NCBI GenBank assembly: GCA_964588535.1
Contig: CAZPQA010000014.1
Coordinates: forward strand, 1-45,757
Source: NaphS2 sp964588535
GTDB taxonomy: Bacteria; Desulfobacterota; DSM-4660; Desulfatiglandales; Desulfatiglandaceae
Reading direction: 5' to 3'
DNA: 45,757 nt
Shown piece after piece: positions 41,924 through 45,757 of this stretch (its first letter is position 1; each line of letters begins with the position of its first letter). The notes beneath the pieces are model-generated. The model saw only the letters and a program-made list of their open reading frames with translations, was not told the DNA's origin and ran no database searches. The position numbers and the translations under genes are program-made.

Positions 41924-42475
41924 CTAAAATTCTTTTTCTACCATAGAGATAGTCTCATCCAGCCATTCCAAATAAATTCCCTCATGCAACTCACCGAATC
42001 GCCGGGTGGCCTCCCAGAGAAGGGCATCCCGTTTTAAATCCGGCTGTAAGGCGACGATCTCTTCAATAAAGGCCGTTGGTTCAATTTTGTAGAGTTCGAG
42101 CTGCCTTTCATGAAGGCTGCGCTGCAGCCGTAGCTGCGTCAGGATTGTTTCCTTGTTCTCTTTTCCTGAGAAAAATAGTTTCAGGAGCAATATGACCTTG
42201 GAATTATCGATCTTGGTCACGGGTTGTGAAAGCCATACTTGCAATTCTTTACCCCCGAATTCCGTAATGATATAAACCCGGCGGTCGGGTCGGCTCTCTT
42301 GCGGTTCCGGATGCGAAGCGACCAGGCCGTCTTCTTCCAACTTCTTGAGGGTGGTATAAATCTGACTTTGTTTCGCATGCCAGAAATGACCTGTTGACTT
42401 ATCCATTGTCTGTTTGATTTCGTATCCTGTGTGCGGTCTATATTTAAGAAAACCAAGAATAGCGTGTTTAAGCAT
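41924..42475 (-). CDS. PadR-family transcriptional regulator
   Basis: About 183 residues. The winged-helix domain reads MLKHAILGFLKYRPHTGYEI, HFWHAKQSQIYTTLKKLEED, then GLVASHPEPQESRPDRRVYI, the standard PadR pattern. A C-terminal helical dimerisation domain of the long PadR (Vir_act_alpha_C) type follows, with LRLQRSLHERQLELYKIE. PadR proteins repress neighbouring genes and release DNA on binding small, often aromatic or lipophilic, ligands. AGAGG lies 7-8 nt before ATG 42475; the frame is open to 42493. First gene of a three-gene operon behind a strong palindrome. Confidence 0.92.
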   Translation of the reverse strand: MLKHAILGFLKYRPHTGYEIKQTMDKSTGHFWHAKQSQIYTTLKKLEEDGLVASHPEPQESRPDRRVYIITEFGGKELQVWLSQPVTKIDNSKVILLLKLFFSGKENKETILTQLRLQRSLHERQLELYKIEPTAFIEEIVALQPDLKRDALLWEATRRFGELHEGIYLEWLDETISMVEKEF

Positions 42476-42509
42476 ATCGAAACCTCTCATCAAAAATTCG
42501 AGATAATGA

Positions 42510-42541
42510 ATATTTATATATAATTTTTTATATATAAATAT
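42510..42541. promoter_or_regulatory. 14-bp perfect inverted repeat, likely PadR operator
   Basis: Arms ATATTTATATATAA and TTATATATAAATAT with a TTTT centre, 34 nt before the padR ATG. On the minus strand a consensus -35 TTGACA (42558-42553) is placed 16-18 nt before TATATA boxes inside the palindrome, so a bound repressor would cover the -10 region. Autorepression by PadR is inferred. Confidence 0.6.
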
Positions 42542-42619
42542 CTCCGCACTCTTGTCAAGCGTTTTTTTTATTTCTGGTCAGAAAAAAGTTTGGGGTTTCT
42601 TCAAAAAAAGGTGGGACGG

Positions 42620-42835
42620 AAATTCCGGGGACACAAAAATTTTTTAAAGACGAACTTCAGGAGAAAAAATACCAGGAACTCAGTCAGCATGAGCGAACAG
42701 GCCTCTTGAGAGTGATCTGCACTTTGATAAGCTTGAGGTTTTGTTGGGAAAACAACTCCCGAATAAAAAGACCGGACGGAAGGTCCATGGGAAAAAAGGA
42801 TAAATCAATAATTTTGTATTGTGTCCCAGAAATTT
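42620..42835 (+). mobile_element. RAYT-derived MITE, copy B
   Basis: A 216-bp element beginning AAATTCCGGGGACACAA and ending TTGTATTGTGTCCCAGAAATTT, near-perfect inverted ends. The interior keeps the degenerate codons for VLLGKQLPNKKTGRKVHGKK, the tail of a Y1 transposase. One mismatch in each terminal repeat compared with the other copies. It separates the padR promoter region from the hotdog gene. Confidence 0.85.
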
Positions 42836-42867
42836 ACGCGGAATTTACGCGACTTTTTACGGGTTCA

Positions 42868-43326
42868 TCAATTTTCAATCCCATCACGATCATAAACAGA
42901 CATGATAGTACCGACCATTGTAGCCACTAACTTTTCCTGGCCATCTGCATAGGAAAACAACTCACCTTCCGTAACAGTGATGTTTTTACCGGACTTCTTA
43001 ACTTTACCAACTGCTCGAAACCAATCTCCTTTTGCTGGAGACAATAGATTAATTTTAAATTCAATTGTTAGAACAGCGGCATTTTCCGGCATTAAAGAGA
43101 AGGCTGCATAACCACATGCGCTATCAAGCACGGTTGAAACGATGCCAGCATGGATGAAACCATGCTGTTGGGTAAGATTCAGTTGATATGGAAGCTTCAA
43201 TTCAACTTCTCCGGGACGAACGGTTTGAACTGAAGCATTAAGCGTTTTCATTACTTCTTGCCGCTCAAAACTCTCAATAACTTTCTCTTTATATCCAGTA
43301 TCTTTCGGTTCGAATTGTGAACTCAT
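42868..43326 (-). CDS. Hotdog-fold thioesterase (PaaI-like)
   Basis: About 152 residues from ATG 43326 (GGAG 6 nt upstream; the frame is open to 43368). The central LTQQHGFIHAGIVSTVLDSA has the HG.(I/V)HGG-like catalytic loop of PaaI/YdiI thioesterases, with the second Gly replaced by Ala. AVLTIEFKINLLSPAKGDWF and GTIMSVYD complete the hotdog sheet. It should hydrolyse an acyl-CoA; the substrate is unknown. Its stop codon lies inside a half-copy of the GACTTTTTACGGG repeat. It stands alone between two MITE copies. Confidence 0.85.
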   Translation of the reverse strand: MSSQFEPKDTGYKEKVIESFERQEVMKTLNASVQTVRPGEVELKLPYQLNLTQQHGFIHAGIVSTVLDSACGYAAFSLMPENAAVLTIEFKINLLSPAKGDWFRAVGKVKKSGKNITVTEGELFSYADGQEKLVATMVGTIMSVYDRDGIEN

Positions 43327-43455
43327 TACCACTCCATAAATTTGGTTAGTGTGAGCCCAACGCCGCAATAAGCGATGGGTAGGACTTAATTGCTTTATTA
43401 TTTTTTAAAGATTCATTTCGTTCAATATGATGCCGAATAATCCATGATTCCCGAT

Positions 43456-43652
43456 TTAAACCAAGCGATAGATTGACTCGATCCTTTCGAGAAATCGCCC
43501 CGAATAGAGCCCGCAGGATGATGAAAGGATGAATCCGCCGCCTTGGGAAAGAGAATACAATCGCTCTCCCAGGTTTTCAAGATCGGATGGAGAGAGTTCC
43601 TTTTTCCCCAGCATTTCTCCCTCGATCCCCGCCATCAAAACCAATTGTGATA
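43456..43652 (-). pseudogene. C-terminal gene fragment, possibly URO-D-like, cut by MITE
   Basis: About 65 codons ending at TAA (43456). The peptide QLVLMAGIEGEMLGKKELSP, ENLGERLYSLSQGGG then FILSSSCGLYSGRFLERIES recalls the end of uroporphyrinogen-decarboxylase-like or corrinoid methyltransferase proteins (G...GGFILSSGC), but the match is loose. The frame enters MITE copy C directly, with no upstream part beyond it. Presumed dead. Confidence 0.45.
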
Positions 43653-43666
43653 AATTCCGGGGACAT

Positions 43667-43890
43667 AAATTCCGGGGACACAATACTTAATTTTTTAAAG
43701 ACGAACTTCAGGAAAAAAATATCAGGAACTCCGTCAGCATGAGCGAACTGGCAAACCTCTTGGGAGTGATCTGAGCACTGATAAGCTTGAGGTGTTGTTG
43801 GGAAAACAACTCCGGAATAGAAAGACCGGACCGAAAGGTCAATGGGAAGAAAGGGAAAATCAATAATTTTGTATTGTGTCCCCGGAATTT
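43667..43890 (+). mobile_element. RAYT-derived MITE, copy C
   Basis: A 224-bp element with ATTCCGGGGACACAATAC at the left and its inverted copy at the right. An extra left end (AAATTCCGGGGACAT) lies directly before it at 43653-43666. One frame reads ERTGKPLGSDL, DKLEVLLGKQL and NRKTGPKGQW before a stop at 43864-43866. This is the C-terminal pattern of RAYT transposases (RTGRPLG...LE.LLG..L...K.GPK). Confidence 0.88.
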
Positions 43891-44123
43891 TCCCGTACCC
43901 TTTTTTCCGCCGGAGTTTCTGTCTTTTATAATCTTGGAACTCTTGACAACACCGCAGTGGAAGAAAAAAATGGCATAACATCTATACCGCTTATATTACC
44001 AGCGTTCAAAGAGGGGAAATTATTTGCAGCAAAAGGAGAGAGCAATGAAGTGCAGTTCCCTTCTAAGAGATGATATAGCCGCAATATCAGACGGATAGCT
44101 TAGTGGGACTCCAAATTAACCCG
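43891..44123 (+). other. Stretch with an unassigned open fragment
   Basis: After MITE copy C a plus-strand frame stays open to a stop near 44073 and reads AGVSVFYNLGTLDNTAVEEK, then NGITSIPLILPAFKEGKLFA. It has no own start codon or ribosome site, because the only ATG is in the MITE end. It may be a fragment of a disrupted gene; I cannot name a family. No promoter or RNA gene is visible. Confidence 0.3.
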
Positions 44124-44471
44124 TTATTGACTGATGGTCTTTTTTTTAAATTCAGTGTGCTTGGCCATTAAAGCGTTGTATTTCTGAACAAATTTTTCCA
44201 TATGTTGGATGGTCAGATTATCTCCATGTTCATCGCGCATTTCAATCCATTTCTGATTCATATCCTTAATTTTAGCGTCCCATTCGGCCATTTTGGATTT
44301 GTCGTTCTTGACGGCGGCTTGGTATTCATCTATCAATGCCGAAAAATCATCAAGAAATGAGGAAAGCGAATTAACCCCTTTGGTATCTCCACAACCCCCC
44401 AGGGCGAGTGTTAGCAAGGCTAAGGTGACGATCACCTGGACCAAAAACTTCTTTTTTGAGACGTTTAACAT
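44124..44471 (-). CDS. Small lipoprotein, coiled-coil
   Basis: A 115-residue protein with a lipoprotein signal peptide (LVQVIVTLALLTLALGGC, lipobox ALGGC at about 23-27). The mature part is helical and charged (DDFSALIDEYQAAVKND, KMAEWDAKIKDMNQKWIEMR) and likely a coiled coil. Function unknown; a membrane-attached spacer or stress protein is possible. AAGGA lies 8 nt before the ATG, and a strong promoter candidate is about 55 nt further upstream. The gene stands alone between MITE copies C and D. Confidence 0.8.
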   Translation of the reverse strand: MLNVSKKKFLVQVIVTLALLTLALGGCGDTKGVNSLSSFLDDFSALIDEYQAAVKNDKSKMAEWDAKIKDMNQKWIEMRDEHGDNLTIQHMEKFVQKYNALMAKHTEFKKKTISQ

Positions 44472-44526
44472 GATGCTTTTCCTTTGTATTATTCATTAAA
44501 TGAGTCTGATGTTAGTTTCGACGATA

Positions 44527-44555
44527 ACTATGATCTTTTGAATTTTATTTGTCAA
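44527..44555 (-). promoter_or_regulatory. Candidate promoter of the small lipoprotein gene
   Basis: On the minus strand a consensus TTGACA (44555-44550) and CATAGT (44532-44527) are 17 nt apart. They lie between MITE copy D and the lipoprotein start codon in AT-rich DNA. Confidence 0.5.
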
Positions 44556-44577
44556 CCCCAAAAAAGGTTCTCTGCTA

Positions 44578-44816
44578 AAATTCCGGGGACACAATACTTA
44601 ATTTTTTAAAGACGAACTTCAGGAAAAAAATATCAGGAACTCCGTCAGCATGCGCGAACTGGCAGACCTCTTGGGAGTGATCTGCGCACTGATAAGCTTG
44701 AGGTGTTGTTGGGAAAGCAACTCCGGAATAAAAAGATCGGACCGAAAGGGCCATGGGAAGAAAGGGGAATCAATAATTTTGTATTGTGTCCCCGGAATTT
44801 TTGTCCCCGGAATTTT
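44578..44816 (+). mobile_element. RAYT-derived MITE, copy D with doubled right end
   Basis: A 223-bp element (44578-44800) with the same inverted ends, followed by an extra right end TTGTCCCCGGAATTTT to 44816. One frame reads ARTGRPLGSDLRTDKLEVLL, then GKQLRNKKIGPKGPWEER. This is the copy that best preserves the RAYT C-terminal signature RTGRPLG. Confidence 0.88.
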
Positions 44817-44861
44817 CAGTCGAGATTGAACCACCGGATTGGTTAACGATTATTCAGGGTG

Positions 44862-45359
44862 TCACGGTGCCAGCACAAACAGTCCCTTGTCGTTCTCAAC
44901 CTCATAAAGTTTTTCAATGATGAACTCGACATATTTCACGCATTTGTCCTTCCAGATACCCGATTCCAGAAACTTCTGGTATTCACCAGGTTTGGAAAAG
45001 TCCATGCCGATAAGCCCCTGGCAGGTGATGTCCCCGAAATGCCCGTTGAATTCCTTCGCGATTTTGGCCGAAAAAGTGCGCACAGCGTGCCGGGCCTGTT
45101 TGGCTCCCTCTTTATCGCTCAACGGGCAGCGGTGCCGCAGTCCAAGACACACGGCCGATGCCGACACCACCCCGCAGGGGGCATTCTGATAGCCACCGAT
45201 ACCCGCCATAAATGGAATGCCAGTCCATAAAAAATCTTCATTGTCCAGATCATATACCTCCCACATAACTTGCAGGATGGAAGGCCCTCAGTGATAACCC
45301 CGGTACATGAGCTCCAATGCACGTTTCTTGGCCTCTTCAACTGACATTTTCATTTCCAC
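44862..45359 (-). CDS. C-GCAxxG-C-C family protein, probable selenoprotein
   Basis: Read through an in-frame TGA (45290-45288) this gives a 165-residue protein: VEEAKKRALELMYRGYH-U-GP SILQVMWEVYD, then the family body NAPCGVVSASAVCLGL, DITCQGLIG and KDKCVKYVEFIIEKL. The family has a first cysteine in a GYxCA-type context, and the TGA falls at that position, so selenocysteine is likely. Three bases after the TGA, CCTTCCA (45284-45278) and TGGGAGG (45263-45257) form a 7-bp stem with a 14-nt loop, in the place expected for a bacterial SECIS. The start is GTG 45359 (GGAGG 8 nt upstream) or ATG 45353. A redox role is likely; the partner is unknown. If not recoded, it is a gene with one nonsense mutation. 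Confidence 0.7.
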
Positions 45360-45453
45360 GTTTATATCCTCCGCAACAAAACAGTTGACAAAAATCAGTT
45401 TGTAAACTCCTTGTACTGCAAAATACGCCGAGGGATCAACCCCTTTGAAGCCA

Positions 45454-45673
45454 AAATTCCGGGGACACAATAAAATTTCTTAAAGACGAACTTCAGAAAA
45501 AAATATCAAGAACTCCGTCAACATGACCAAACTGGCAGGCCTCTTGGAAGTGATCGAGCATTGATAAGCTTGAGGTGTTGTTGGGAAAACAACTCCGGAA
45601 TAGAAAGACCGGACCGAAAGGTCCATGGGAAGAAAGGGAAAATCAATAATTTTGTATTGTGTCCCCGGAATTT
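45454..45673 (+). mobile_element. RAYT-derived MITE, copy E
   Basis: A 220-bp element with ATTCCGGGGACACAATA at the left and TTGTATTGTGTCCCCGG at the right, followed by a further partial end TTTTTCCGGAATTTTT. Same orientation as copies B-D. It lies upstream of the probable selenoprotein gene, whose promoter must lie between it and 45360. Confidence 0.85.
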
Positions 45674-45686
45674 TTCCGGAATTTTT

Positions 45687-45757
45687 GGAAGGAAATTACC
45701 CGTTTTTTTTCAGCTTATCAAATTGGAAAAAATAATGCTTCAAGAACATCAAAATTT
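45687..45757. other. AT-rich end of the window, nothing identified
   Basis: After copy E the sequence is AT-rich. An ATG with short open codons occurs near the end, but it is cut off by the window edge and has no clear ribosome site. No feature can be supported. Confidence 0.3.

Noticed and set aside
43327..43400. GCCCAACGCCGCAATAAGCG upstream of the hotdog gene, like the 3' half of an attC site
   Set aside because: The matching 5' half was not found upstream and there is no attC-like hairpin at the other end of the gene, so a cassette cannot be claimed.
44862..45266. Independent start at ATG 45266 for the C-GCAxxG-C-C protein
   Set aside because: No ribosome site at this ATG, and it would remove the first motif position; the upstream in-register frame with GGAGG explains the gene better.
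1..45757. tRNA, rRNA or riboswitch genes
   Set aside because: No cloverleaf-like arms with GGTTCRA-type T loops and no known riboswitch core were noticed by eye on either strand; a covariance-model scan was not possible here.

Overview
The window reads as chromosomal DNA of an anaerobic, probably sulfate-reducing member of the Desulfobacterota (former Deltaproteobacteria; Desulfobacterales-like). This is inferred from an F420-non-reducing-type (group 3c) [NiFe] hydrogenase operon, a probable selenoprotein, large signal-transduction/transport fusions, and palindromic and RAYT-derived repeats of a kind common in such genomes. No rRNA, tRNA or CRISPR array was seen.

Layout. (1) 1-947: the start of a radical SAM gene (minus strand, cut by the window edge) and a nucleotidyltransferase gene with a decayed small partner frame. 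(2) 990-9264, minus strand: a tight five-gene operon, in transcription order an AMP-forming acyl-CoA ligase, a membrane sensor kinase, a single-domain response regulator, an RND/MMPL exporter fused to a second histidine kinase, and an ADP-forming acyl-CoA synthetase-like protein. It looks like acyl-CoA activation coupled to a phosphorelay and a transporter. (3) 9347-11224: membrane metallophosphoesterase and a VapBC toxin-antitoxin pair. (4) 11348-17366: tripartite RND efflux system (lipoprotein outer-membrane factor, adaptor, permease). (5) 17356-29681: two transporters of ATP/ADP-translocase (NTT) type, one fused to HEAT repeats and a cyclic-nucleotide-binding domain; an exported L,D-transpeptidase; an exported dikinase with the domain order of glucan water dikinase; and a divergent exported 5'-nucleotidase. 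Integron-like cassettes with two attC-like sites and no integrase sit among them. Together these suggest phosphotransfer or nucleotide chemistry in the periplasm, which is the most unusual idea offered by this window. (6) 29827-32862: a SNF2-family helicase with a SWIM zinc finger.

(7) 33329-38519, plus strand: a hydrogenase operon encoding a GltD/NfnB-like iron-sulfur flavoprotein, MvhD, MvhG, MvhA and a maturation protease. It has its own promoter candidate and is more GC-rich than its surroundings. (8) 38484-45757, an AT-richer accessory region, all real genes on the minus strand: a methyltransferase, a small conserved protein, a PadR-regulated operon (PadR, DUF2141, and a membrane-SCP2-flavodoxin fusion), a hotdog thioesterase, gene fragments, a small lipoprotein, and a C-GCAxxG-C-C family protein with an in-frame UGA at the first motif cysteine. 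Four full copies of a ~220-bp element with inverted ends lie between these genes. The element carries the last codons of a RAYT (Y1) transposase. A partial fifth copy lies before the hydrogenase operon, next to the tail of a lost NodT/TolC-type gene.

All assignments are by eye from motifs, residue patterns and gene order. No database search or folding program was run. Residue positions are approximate to a few residues.
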